Source: Sphaeroforma sirkka (taxonomy: Eukaryota; Opisthokonta; Ichthyosporea; Ichthyophonida). Taken from it: 64,000 nt of DNA. The position numbers and the translations under genes are program-made. The stretch spans positions 1 to 64,000 of the forward strand of contig LUCW03002336.1 of assembly GCA_001586965.3 (NCBI GenBank), written 5' to 3'. The notes below the pieces were generated by a model. The model worked only from the letters and a program-made list of their open reading frames with translations, did not search any database and had not been told where the DNA came from. Shown one piece after another: positions 13,311 to 22,389 of this stretch. Each line of letters opens with the position of its first letter. The stretch's first letter is position 1.

Positions 13311-15302
13311 ACTAGATGCAGGAAGTATATGGGGGGGTGTACTGACAGTCAATTATCCCCGCATACGAGCTCGTGAGTGTGTATCTTAGCTGTACTCATC
13401 GTATCTGTTGCCGTTGCAGATATCGAAGGCTTGGAAGTCCGAACTCAGCCATTCGGAGATGAAGACCTTCAAGAAGGGTGGCTACTATGTTAGGTAGGTA
13501 TACGGCATTTCACACGGATGTTTAACCCCCATGCGACGTACCTCTATGCCGTCGAGCTGATATGTCTGGTTTGCTATTAGAACGTGTTTGTATATGAACA
13601 GTACACTCACTGTACTTGACATCGAGTGGACAAGCAGGTACACACGCCTTACACTAGTCCATTTCTTGTGTGTTATTATCATTAACCTTGTTGTACTGTG
13701 AGAGCTTTGGCCCATAGCCTACTGTGAGGGTGTTGACATTGAGCCATATTGTACCGTAAGAGTTTGTACATAGAGCCTTGTTGAACTGTGAGAGTTTTAG
13801 TTCATAGCCGGCGTATTGTACCGCGAGTGCTCTACCGTGAGAGTTTGTACACAGAGCCTTGTTGTTCTGTGAAGGGTTTGACCCAGTGGGAATACTCCGA
13901 TACTGTTGCCGTATCTTTACGCGCCACGACTCGTTCGGTGGACAAAGGCTCGGACGTTCTATCGATAGTCCAACGCTGTAATAGTCTCTGTGGCTGTGGC
14001 AAGATACATTAACCTAGCACCTTAAAAAGGGGAAAGAGACTTAGTGCTGTGTTTCTCAGAGCTGGCTTCTTGAGGCGCTAGTACTAAGGTGCGTCCCGCC
14101 AACCAAGCTTCCTAGATAACTTCAGATGTCTGAACCCAAAACGCGTTAAAACGCATACCGCTGCACCGTTACAGGGAGGTCCCCCACCAAATCACGGGGT
14201 CTCGGCTGCATCTGGTGGTGCTCAATACCGTTATGTACAGCACCAAGCTCAGACCAGCGGTGCAAAGCGTTAAGGATCCCTACGGCCAGTTGGAATGGAT
14301 GGACTCAGTACTACAGGGCATTCGAGAGTCCGGGGGCACCGCTTGGATTATTGGTATGCGATCTCGAGGGACATATCTTGCTGATAAGTGTGCAATGTGT
14401 ACCGTTTTTATCATATAGGTACTTGTGACGTTCTGTGCGAAAGGATACAGTCCCGAGATTATTTTTAGTATGCACATACACATACACATACATGTACATG
14501 TACACGTACACATTCAAATACACACGCACATGCACATACATTCACAAAAGATTGAGTCTCGCTCTCGTCGTGAATCTCTATCTACGTTTAAATGCAACAA
14601 TGTGTGTCGTATTCATCCCACATCCGACCGTGTGTACCAGGTCATATCCCACCCGGAAAGGACACCTTCGCGAGGAATCCGCAGTGGGTCGATCGCTATG
14701 TCCACAAGTACCTGCACATTGTTTCTGAGTACAGGTATGGTGGTTTCTGCTATGTCCACAAGTACCTGCACATTCTTTCTGAGTACAGGTATGGTGGTTT
14801 CTGCTATGTCCACAAGTACCTGCACATTGTTTCTGAGTACAGGTATGGTGGTTTCTGCTAAGTCCACAAGTACCTGCACATTGTTTCTGAGTACAGGTAT
14901 GGTGGTGTGTGCTGATTCACAGCACTATCTGTGCGTTGCCGTGTGGTTGACCTGCCCTCTTTATACCATAATACTGCGATCCAATCCAAACTGGGTCTTT
15001 TATTTTTATTTATTTATTTATTTTGGGCCCGTTTTTGCCCTATCTTGTTTGTCGGCGGACAGGGACTTGATAATGGCTCAGCTGTTCGGTCACACACACT
15101 CAGACGAGTTCCGCGCGTTCCCCGAGAGAGACTACAACACACACGAGAGTGCATCTGGCCCTCACAACAGACATCACATGCCGAAAGGACCGCCAAAAGT
15201 ACCCATCCTGATTGGGGGTGCCGTGTCCCCACTGTTTGGAAACAACCCGTCGTACAGGGTCGTAGAGTACCACAGGAAAACTAGCGAGTTGAAGGTGAGT
15301 AA

Positions 15303-15353
<51 letters not shown>

Positions 15354-16728
15354 CCAGACGGGTGCACTGACTGACAGAGATTTTAAGGATTAGAGAGGTC
15401 TTGCCAGGCTAGAATTGCCTACCACCAGTGTCTTGTTTTTTTGCTGTTGTTTCGATCTCTGCCGGACGTGAACCTTGTGATTAGGAGCTGATGCAAATGG
15501 CTGGTGTGAATTACGTGAAACTCTATTGATATGAGCCACATACACTGAAAACACTAGCTGTAATATCATTCGTCGGCGAGAGCTATATCTTTTATCTCCA
15601 CAATGTGGCGGCCTTACCGAGGCACTCTGTATAACCGATCTGTGTTGATTTGCTCAGTCACCCGCAGAGGGTCTGTCTAGTATTGAGCATACCGACGAGA
15701 CTGTCAGAGCACAGCGCAACTTCTTGTTTGTTGTACATACAGCATGTCTTTACGCATAGACTGAATGTGTGCGTAGGCTAAGGCGTGCATCTAAGACCAA
15801 CCCACTTCATGAGGCCCGAGTGCATCCCACCTTCCACATCATGATTGATACTTACCTGTCCGCTCACCCTACAACTAACACTCCAGGACTACCAAGTATA
15901 CGCTTTGAACTTGAACGGTGCGGGCACATTAACGTCCCCAACGCCATGGGCACTGGAGTACTCGGCGTGTGACAAGTTTGAGCTGAAGGACCTGTCCAAT
16001 ACCGAATACGTTAAATTGGCTGATAAGATTCGGGAGGGGGGCGAGTGGTGGCTCAAGTGAGTGTACCGTGTGATGGCTGGTAGAGACACGTGGCTTGAAA
16101 GTGGGCTAGTGTATGGGTTCGGTCGGAAGTGTTGATGTATTTGTATGCTGCTGTTACTATCTATCGCACAGCTCTGTGATTACTTGAACTAACATGCTGT
16201 TTCAGTGTGCTAGTGGATGGGCTCGGTCGGAAGTGTTGATGTATTATATGCTGCGGTTACTATCTGATGTTTCTATCTGTCGCACAGCGCTGTGAGTACT
16301 TGAACTAGCATGCTGTTTCAGTGTGCTAGTGGATGGGTTCGGTCGGAAGTGTTGATGTATTGTATGCTGCTGTAAACGTATTGTATTCCCGGTGTTCTTC
16401 TACCAAAGTTTATTCGCCCGTTGCAGATCGTATCTCGAGCGTGATTGTTTTCTATACTGTGGTTTTTTCCAGTATCGTGAGATCTGTATTGCTGGGGAGT
16501 CTACCATGCCTTTTGAATTGGTGCACTGACCACTTTCTCACCTTTTTTTTGTTTTTCCATTGGATGCAGATGGCAGGAAATCTACTTCGCCGGAGGGGTT
16601 CCCGCTTACCCGTGCGATGATATACAGTGCAAGATGGAATGGGTAAGTTCACTAGTAGTATAATGAAGGGGTTCGATACCTACAGAGATTGCTAGTCCCG
16701 CCTCGTGCTAGCACTGGAATCGGCAGTG

Positions 16729-16768
<40 letters not shown>

Positions 16769-17178
16769 AATGGGTCACGAATACTCAAAGAGAATCGCAT
16801 GTCGTATTAGTATGCCCTGTAAATAGGATGTGTTTAACCTGTGGAGAGAGGCCAGTGAAGGATATCTCACGGATGTGCACTGTGCTGCCCATGAATGTAT
16901 ATGTCTGGTGGAATATCGATACTTGAATACGTATCCAATCACTATTATGCTGCATGACGGTCCTTTGTTGCTTATTTCGTTTACAATAGTTGTACTGTAT
17001 CGTTTATGTGCTTTAAAGTACGTTCAAGGGTTCACTGTAGTATGTCTCGACATACACGGATCCAAGTCGCTCACTTCTGAATACGTTGAAACGTCGTTTG
17101 CTGCCGTAACAGGGTTGCGTTTTGGAGACCATCACGGACGCTCACTATCAGAAGTGTATCAGGGAACCCGTAGTTTAG
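8819..17178 (+). CDS. Acid sphingomyelinase-like phosphodiesterase, 12 exons, complete
   Basis: Exons: 8819-9062, 10107-10237, 11340-11469, 12297-12409, 12768-12863, 13420-13493, 14175-14353, 14641-14734, 15063-15294, 15887-16056, 16570-16642, 17113-17178. All junctions are GT/AG and agree in phase; total 1602 nt, 533 residues. Residues 63-80 (FFLCELIMAVVVLAALN) form a signal anchor after a hydrophilic N-terminus, so it is likely a type II membrane enzyme facing the lysosome lumen or outside. Metallophosphoesterase motifs follow in order: SDIHIDPYY (Asp114, His116), GDYIRH (Asp170), LGNDD (Asn218), GHIPPG (His324), GHTHSD (His364, His366). The tail PSYRVVEY and C-terminal cysteines fit the ASM/SMPDL3 family, which cleaves phosphodiesters of lipids or nucleotides with two zinc ions. 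No saposin domain is present. GNDD replaces the usual GNH[DE]. Yeast Ppn1 polyphosphatase is a more distant alternative. Confidence 0.93.
9069..9257. repeat. (TA)n, (TAGA)n and (TG)n microsatellite in intron 1
   Basis: TA, GATATA and TG tracts starting seven bases after the donor of exon 1. Confidence 0.95.
9700..9742. repeat. (TA)n(TG)n microsatellite in intron 1
   Basis: A short TA tract running into a TG tract. Confidence 0.9.
10335..10628. repeat. AACCAACTAAAATATA tandem repeat in intron 2
   Basis: About 18 imperfect copies of a 14- to 16-bp unit (ATAACCAACTAAAAT and variants with AATTGAAAT). It begins about 100 bp after the exon 2 donor and does not include the splice site. Confidence 0.88.
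10940..11075. repeat. Three imperfect copies of a TTTATGTGTTTTCT module
   Basis: CAGCTATTTATGTGTTTTCT and variants recur three times, two of them followed by TATAGTAGGTA. They are intronic, between exons 2 and 3 of the phosphodiesterase gene. Confidence 0.7.
11595..11615. repeat. Short telomere-like motif
   Basis: TTTAGGGTTTAGGGCC occurs within intron 3 of the phosphodiesterase gene. Confidence 0.5.
12100..12325 (+). repeat. Duplicated acceptor and 5' edge of exon 4
   Basis: The segment ending intron 3 (CACTCTGCTCGCTCAG) plus the first 28 bases of exon 4 (GCGACTACATCCGCCACTGG...) is present twice, offset 144 bp. The upstream copy at about 12117-12180 has one visible base change in the exon part and is followed by intron-like TG-rich sequence. 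A third, shorter relative (ACGAACCACAATG..., 12201-12240) lies between. Confidence 0.88.
12890..12925. repeat. (TA)n microsatellite in intron 5
   Basis: Short TA/ACATG tract about 30 bp after the exon 5 donor. Confidence 0.85.
13205..13312. repeat. (CA)n(TA)n(TG)n microsatellite in intron 5
   Basis: CA, TA and TG tracts next to each other. The segments on either side (TCACTGTCATATAAC and ACTGACAGTCAATTA, each near GATGCTGTGAGTATAT / GATGCAGGAAGTATAT) look like a short duplication around the tract. Confidence 0.8.
13690..13882. repeat. Degenerate tandem repeat (CTGTGAGAGTTT) in intron 6
   Basis: Five or six diverged copies of a 35- to 50-bp unit with the core TGTGAGAGTTTGTACATAGAGCC. They lie between exons 6 and 7 of the phosphodiesterase gene and do not include a splice site. 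Confidence 0.75.
14700..14900 (+). repeat. 54-bp minisatellite copying exon 8 edge and donor four times
   Basis: Four copies of a 54-bp unit, each with 35 bases of exon 8 (TATGTCCACAAGTACCTGCA...TGAGTACAG) and 19 bases of intron (GTATGGTGGTTTCTGC). Donors stand at 14735, 14789, 14843 and 14897. Because 54 is a multiple of three, use of the second or third donor would add one or two 18-residue repeats in frame. The fourth unit carries TAA and would end the frame. Confidence 0.93.
15306..15350. repeat. (TA)n microsatellite after exon 9 donor
   Basis: About 22 TA units starting 12 bases inside intron 9. Confidence 0.95.
16095..16378. repeat. Three copies of a roughly 115-bp repeat in intron 10
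   Basis: The module GTGCTAGTGGATGGGTTCGG...GTATGCTGCTGT with a spacer holding ATCTATCGCACAGC...TGTTTCA occurs three times, the last truncated. It starts about 40 bp after the exon 10 donor and does not contain it. Confidence 0.88.
16727..16768. repeat. (TA)n(TG)n microsatellite in intron 11
   Basis: A TA tract followed by a TG tract. Confidence 0.92.
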
Positions 17179-19440
17179 GCCGCCGCCGCTTGCGAGCTCG
17201 ATAATTATTTAGTACGCCATATTGTGTGGATGTAATTATTAGCATATTTTAGAGTATACATAAACAGTCACGGCCGATATGTACATGCGAGTGTGTCAGA
17301 TCTATCATGTGCCTGCTTGAGAAATTCGGTTCTCGAAATTAATAACTCACCTACATAAGTGCTTTGTACCTATTCTGAAATACGTCGGTTGTCATTGGAG
17401 TACCAGTTGCTCTTGTAGCACTGGGCGGCATTGTTAGTTTTGGTTGGATTTGAAATTTGGGTGGTATTGACCAATTTTTTCTGATTTTGACATTCGGGAA
17501 AGGGGAAGTCTCATTAATTTTAGTCCTCACCAGTCGAAAGTCGTTTTCTATGTATGCCTTCGATGCTCATTGCGTATTCAAGAGAGACGAATCTGTCTTG
17601 GATTGAAAATTTAAAACCGATCACCTGTGTGTCACTCAGATGATACCGCTTCAACCTGTAGTTGTTCACCTCAAACGCACTCACCAGGACCTACAGTACA
17701 TCTAATTGTTGTCGTACGTCTCAGAGTGACAAGCAACAGTTCTTTCAAAAGTTTGTTGCTGGAAAGGATTCCATACACGTAGTGGAAAATCGAAGCGATA
17801 AAATACTCGTTCACAGTCAGGAAAATCGAAGCGCAAGTTTGTGTGTAGTGACCCGGTGTGGGGCGTAGCAGGCGAAGTTGGGCTGAAGGTACTAGAGTCT
17901 ATTTTTTTTTGTCATACCCTGCTTGATCGTTCGGCAACATGTACAGTGTACTGAATCGCCCGGGGAAGACATGCCTGTGGAGACCGTTCTGCACTCTCTG
18001 TATACGTTCACATGCGTGCTTCACATGCGGCAACCGTCCATCCTTCGCTCTGTATGCACGCGCTCAGTTCACCCGTCGTACTTCGAAAATCCACATGCGT
18101 GTTTTAGAGAGTACTCTTCTCAATACCCTGAGATACTTTTTTTCTATAGAACCCCTTTGCGGTGTATGTTGAGACTTGGTATACGTGGAATGAGTGCACA
18201 CTGTGACATACGATATTACGCTGCACTGTAGAATGTGTTTTATAGTTGTAAAGCAGTTTGTGAACTTAAGCATATCGAGAACGGGTGCGAGTGATTATAA
18301 GTCTTCGAGCGCACTTTGATATGTAATATTATGCTGCAGTAAGCGTTTATGTGTAAATTTTGGGCAGGAAAGTCTTTCTCATGCGAGTACACTCAATACG
18401 GATTTGGTGGCAGGAGCGATTCTATATTCCGTTATCATTGTATTTAATGTCAAGACTTTCGTTTTAATGCGTGAACAGCCACACTTTTGAGGTGACTTTA
18501 GTACGACCGCCGTACCTCACGGGGGTTTTTGTAATTCCTCTGTAGTCTGTAAGACTGTGACTTTGCTAAAATACTACATCGGGGTTAGATCCCGATCATT
18601 AAATGAAATGTTTGACTGGGGTTTTTAACGCGTGAATATTCACAATATCACGATGGCTATAGTACGAAGGCCACATATTCCCACGGGAGTGATATAACTT
18701 AAGTACTACTTCGCCTTTAGATCGTGTGGAACGCTTTCGCATACCTACGATCATGTCGTACCTCCACCAGTGGACGCCTCTGAGGTTAGTGTCATTGGGA
18801 TACGCACGATGTCTATCAATCCATATGGACACCTGGGCTCTATTTCAACCATACATGATTAGTGGAATTGTACTCCGGTCGCTATTTCTGTCGTTCCTCT
18901 ATATTATAGTTTTAAGCTTGGGACATACGCCAGTATAATTAACACAACCTTGTGTGACATTAATGTTCGCCTCCGGTTCTCTAACAAGCCTGCCATAACT
19001 TTAATAGTAAGGTGCCGACCTCTTCTAGGGCATCTTGCCCGGCTGGAATGTACTTCTCACGTGCCAGCGATATAAGATTCTGATTTCTGGAAATATGTGT
19101 ATAATTTCGGCAAGCAAATGGCTCAAACAAGATAATTCTCGCGCCCTTGACGCAAAAACATGGCGGGTTGAACCACCGCACACTTTTGAGCTCAAAATCG
19201 GTCATTTCGGTTGACTGCAATAGTATAAACAAATCTGATAAAGAAATGCCGCATTTTATTAAGTCTCCAAATAATCGCTCATATAAAGTTATAGGAGCGG
19301 TACTTTAATTGCCATACACATGCGTAGGGGAGACACGCAAACTGTTTGAATCACATTTGGACAGCAATTTTTCCCATTCTTATTGGTCCGTCACAAAGTT
19401 CTTCCATTAAAATTATCCGAACTCAACTAATTATGAAAAT
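17179..19440. other. No gene recognised downstream of the phosphodiesterase gene
   Basis: About 2.3 kb with only short open frames that show no family resemblance. Sequence around 18420-18700 contains two diverged copies of a segment with AGTACGA-CCGTACCTCACGGG / AGTACGAAGGCCACATATTCCCACGGG. Simple repeats are absent. Part of this is presumably the 3' UTR and terminator of the phosphodiesterase gene, but no signal can be fixed. Confidence 0.5.
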
Positions 19441-19718
19441 AAGAGTGTAACTGTGGCTAATCGTGGGCACAAATTACGCGACAGGGCAATCACTGATTCC
19501 GTTCTGACTAGCACATCAGGCAGGCATATGTACAGTGCACAAAATCACAATTTAGTTGGCCTTTAATTTAATTTCAATATTTGAAAGGTTCCTATACATA
19601 CGTGTGGTATCAATAGAGTATTTAACACAAAGCAAACTACGATTTCGAATCAAAATTGAGTGAAAGCATGAATGCCTATTTGATATAATATATATGTTTT
19701 TATTTTCTTTAAAATATA

Positions 19719-19790
19719 ATCCGCTTGGCCCAGTGGTAAGGCGTTCGCCTTCGAAGCGAAAGACCGCGAGTTCGATCCTCGCAGTGGAAA
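19719..19790 (+). tRNA. tRNA-Arg(TCG) or tRNA-derived copy 1
   Basis: 72 bases that fold as a tRNA. The acceptor stem is ATCCGCT/AGTGGAA (six pairs, first pair A-A). Other parts are the D stem GCC/GGC, anticodon stem TTCGC/GCGAA with loop CTTCGAA (anticodon TCG, reads CGA Arg codons), and T stem GCGAG/CTCGC with loop TTCGATC. The A box TGGCCCAGTGG matches TRGYNNARNNG. An identical sequence occurs at 28186 and, reversed, at 48657. Flanks of the three are related but decayed, so this could be a true gene family or the head of a tRNA-derived repeat. No intron and no encoded CCA. Confidence 0.85.
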
Positions 19791-19949
19791 CCTTTACAAA
19801 AGGTATGCTTTTTAACTGTTTCTTATTATTATTAAATAATCTTTCTTCAACTCTCGCGGTGTGGAAGATGTTCAAATTTTGTGGTCTATGTCGAATCCGG
19901 CAATATGAATTGTATCGCACAACGATTACCTTGCCATATGTGTCTAGAT

Positions 19950-20306
19950 CTACAAAACACAGCTTTTCTAATATTAAAGAAGAATCGTTCTTCAATTCTC
20001 TCGCAGTGTGGAAGATGTTCTAGAACAGCTTCAAATTATATACAATGATATGTATGGATTATATGTTCACCTCGCTAATGTGTTCACATTATTCACGATG
20101 TCTATACGCATTAGTATTGACAATCTAGATCTACAAAACACAGCTTTTCTAATATTAAAGAAGAATCGTTCTTCAATTCTCTCGCAGTGTGGAAGATGTT
20201 CTAGAACAGCTTCAAATTATATACAATGATATGTATGGATTATATGTTCACCTCGCTAATGTGTTCACATTATTCACGATGTCTATACGCATTAGTATTG
20301 ACAAGT
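19950..20306 (+). repeat. 181-bp tandem duplication
   Basis: A unit beginning near ACAAAACACAGCTTTTCT and including CTCTCGCAGTGTGGAAGATG and ATACGCATTAGTATTGACAA occurs twice head to tail with almost no difference. It lies inside copy A of the tRNA-bearing repeat. The two overlapping short open frames it creates are not supported as genes. Confidence 0.92.
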
Positions 20307-20468
20307 ATTGTTATGCCTGTGATTTCACGGTAGTCACAATCGTAGCACGGCCAGTATTGTCTGTGATGTGTTGCGGCGTTGGCAAGTCTAGCATTTCGAA
20401 TATCTGCAATGTTTCTTTGACGTGGTGCGAAGATAGTGGATTAAAGCCGCTTTCGTAGCGTCGGGATA

Positions 20469-20699
20469 ATGTTGGGATCATGGATTGATGGTTTCATCAA
20501 ATTGCCATTTACACGTAGGTGTTACATGTCGTTTCACCTGGGCGACAGCGTCGTTAGGAACACAAAGGTGGACGAAACTGGTAGAGCTCACGTGGCGATT
20601 TGGTTGAGAAATCAGTTTGGACGGTTTGGACGGGAGATACCAAAGGAAGTGTTGCGATTTGAGGAGCGGTTGGGCGTGCCAGTAATTTTCAAATACTGA
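20469..20699 (+). CDS. Small open frame, 76 codons, unrecognised
   Basis: ATG at 20469 opens a 76-codon frame (MLGSWIDGFIKLPFTRRCYM ... EVLRFEERLGVPVIFKY). Its composition looks more protein-like than the repeat-derived frames around it: mixed charged and hydrophobic residues and a charged amphipathic tail. No domain is recognised, there is no clear neighbour, and it could be a chance frame or the last exon of something. Confidence 0.2.
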   Translation: MLGSWIDGFIKLPFTRRCYMSFHLGDSVVRNTKVDETGRAHVAIWLRNQFGRFGREIPKEVLRFEERLGVPVIFKY

Positions 20700-20709
20700 T
20701 TAGGATGGG

Positions 20710-21570
20710 GGCTTGCCGTTAGGAAAAAATGACTAGAAGAAGTTCCATACCGCGAGTTATGTCATCCATTTCTGCTAGTATTGCTTGTATTTGTAGGTAA
20801 ACTACGAATACCTTTATTGGTTGTAGCGGACGCTATATAGCTAGAGTTGTCCCCATCGTAGTTGTTTTATGCGGCTTTTGTGGGACAGTTGCTCGGCGTT
20901 GATAATAGTGCCTGTGGTATGGAAGTTATGAAATGCCATACCCTGATGCACGAGTATTAATGATGGCGTTGGCAGGAGTGCGGTTTCTATGCCCTTGGGT
21001 AGGTTCCATTGAAATTTCTAAATCGTCAAGTGTGGTCTCCCAGATTGAAGTCGTCTTGTACAGTAGTTGCAAAATTACGCACTGAAGTAGTGCCGATCAT
21101 CGACCTGATAACCAAGTATTGAACTGGGCATCTCGGGAGTGATGTATCCTGCCGGTCTTCAGACTGACAATAATATATTTGCTATAATACTTCGGCTGCC
21201 GGTTGTGCTCTATACTACAGATCTCTTGTCGACTTATTGGGAGAGTTAGTTTCTACTGCTTTGGCTAGGGTGGGGAGGGGGGGGGCAATTGAAAAGCTTC
21301 AGCCCATATGCATTCCAGCTGGTTGGAGCGGATAAAGATGCACTTCGATGTGGTCTTGATATTGACGTATGTACGCTTGACTATACCGTGGAAGGTAGGT
21401 GAATGCGTCAGTAAAAATGTTATAATCTCGTAGTGCTGTGTATCACTTCTGCTAATTCATGTGAAGTGAATCCTCAGTCACGATTGCACATCTTTAATTA
21501 TATAAGCTTTGTCGTATATATAACGGATGATATCCTTATATTTAAATCGACGAACTTGACGATATGTGTA
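20710..21570. other. No gene seen
   Basis: Unique-looking sequence without recognisable coding regions, RNAs or long repeats; one G tract near 21275. Confidence 0.5.
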
Positions 21571-21584
21571 GCCGCTTGGTGTAA

Positions 21585-22380
21585 TTGGTAGACGGGTTCA
21601 TTTATCGACATGAAGGGTATCTGTATGAGAGTTTGTCGATATCATTTTTTTTCCCACGAACCAGGCCTACCTCTCTCACTGACATGTACGTATGGTGTGC
21701 AGAACGAAACTGGGAGGCGGTGACTGATTTGGGTTCAGTAGAAAGCAGTTCAGTCATGGCCAGTACGGCTTTTTGCATATTACCGACCCGGGCTATATAG
21801 ATATAATGTCATTTGGATGCGCGTTCCGTGTTCCAGAAAGGTATTTGCCGTAGTTTATATATTTTCCACTTTTAAATCTAGTTGCAGTGTAATATGATTG
21901 TAATTTCTCGTGTTGGAGGGGAGAGCGGACAGACGATAGCGATAAGCCTATCCTCTTTTTTTAGTTTTGGAAGGATCGGTAGCCGGGTTCATGTATCAAC
22001 ATGAAGGGTATCTGTATGAGGGTTTGTCGATATCATTTTTTTTTCCACGAACCAGGCCTACCTCTCTCACTAACGTGTACGTATGGTGTGTAGAACGAAA
22101 CTGGGGGGGGGTGATTGATTTGGGTTCAGCAGAAAGCAGTTCAGTCATGGCCAGTACGGCTTTTTGTATATTACCGACCCGGGCTTTATAGATGTAATGT
22201 CATTTGGGTGAGCGTTTCGTGTTCCAGGAAAGTATTTGCCGTCGTTTATATTTTTTCCCACTTGTGAATCTAGCTGCAATGTAATATGTTTGTAGTTACT
22301 CGTGTTGGGGGAGAGAGCGGACAGACGATAGCGATAAGCCTATCCTCATTTTTTTTTAGTTTTGGAAGTGTTTACGCCAT
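21585..22380 (+). repeat. 391-bp tandem duplication with partial third copy
   Basis: A unit containing ACATGAAGGGTATCTGTATG, TTCCCACGAACCAGGCCTAC and GCGATAAGCCTATCCT occurs at about 21609 and 22000 with a period of about 391 bp; a shortened third start follows at about 22345. Both full copies keep a 71- to 74-codon open frame (RHEGYLYESLSISFFFPRTR) with scattered differences. The first copy starts just after a tRNA-like GCTTGGTGTAATTGGTAGAC. Confidence 0.85.
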
Positions 22381-22389
22381 GTCTACTTC

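Larger units (their letters stand above)
19440..20310 (+). repeat. Decayed dispersed repeat carrying the tRNA-Arg (copy A)
   Basis: Segments are shared with 27.28-28.33 kb: CTGTGGCTAATCGTGGG upstream, TGTACAGT...CACAATTT, the tRNA itself, then a box like CTCGCGGTGTGGAAGATGTT about 70 bp downstream. ATACGCATTAGTATTGACA at 20110 and 20290 resembles a segment beside the inverted copy at 48.8 kb. Order is conserved, so the copies are one old family. Confidence 0.65.

Noticed and set aside
21572-21605. tRNA-like start GCCGCTTGGTGTAATTGG at the 391-bp duplication
   Set aside because: The A box fits, but no matching anticodon arm, T arm or acceptor strand follows.
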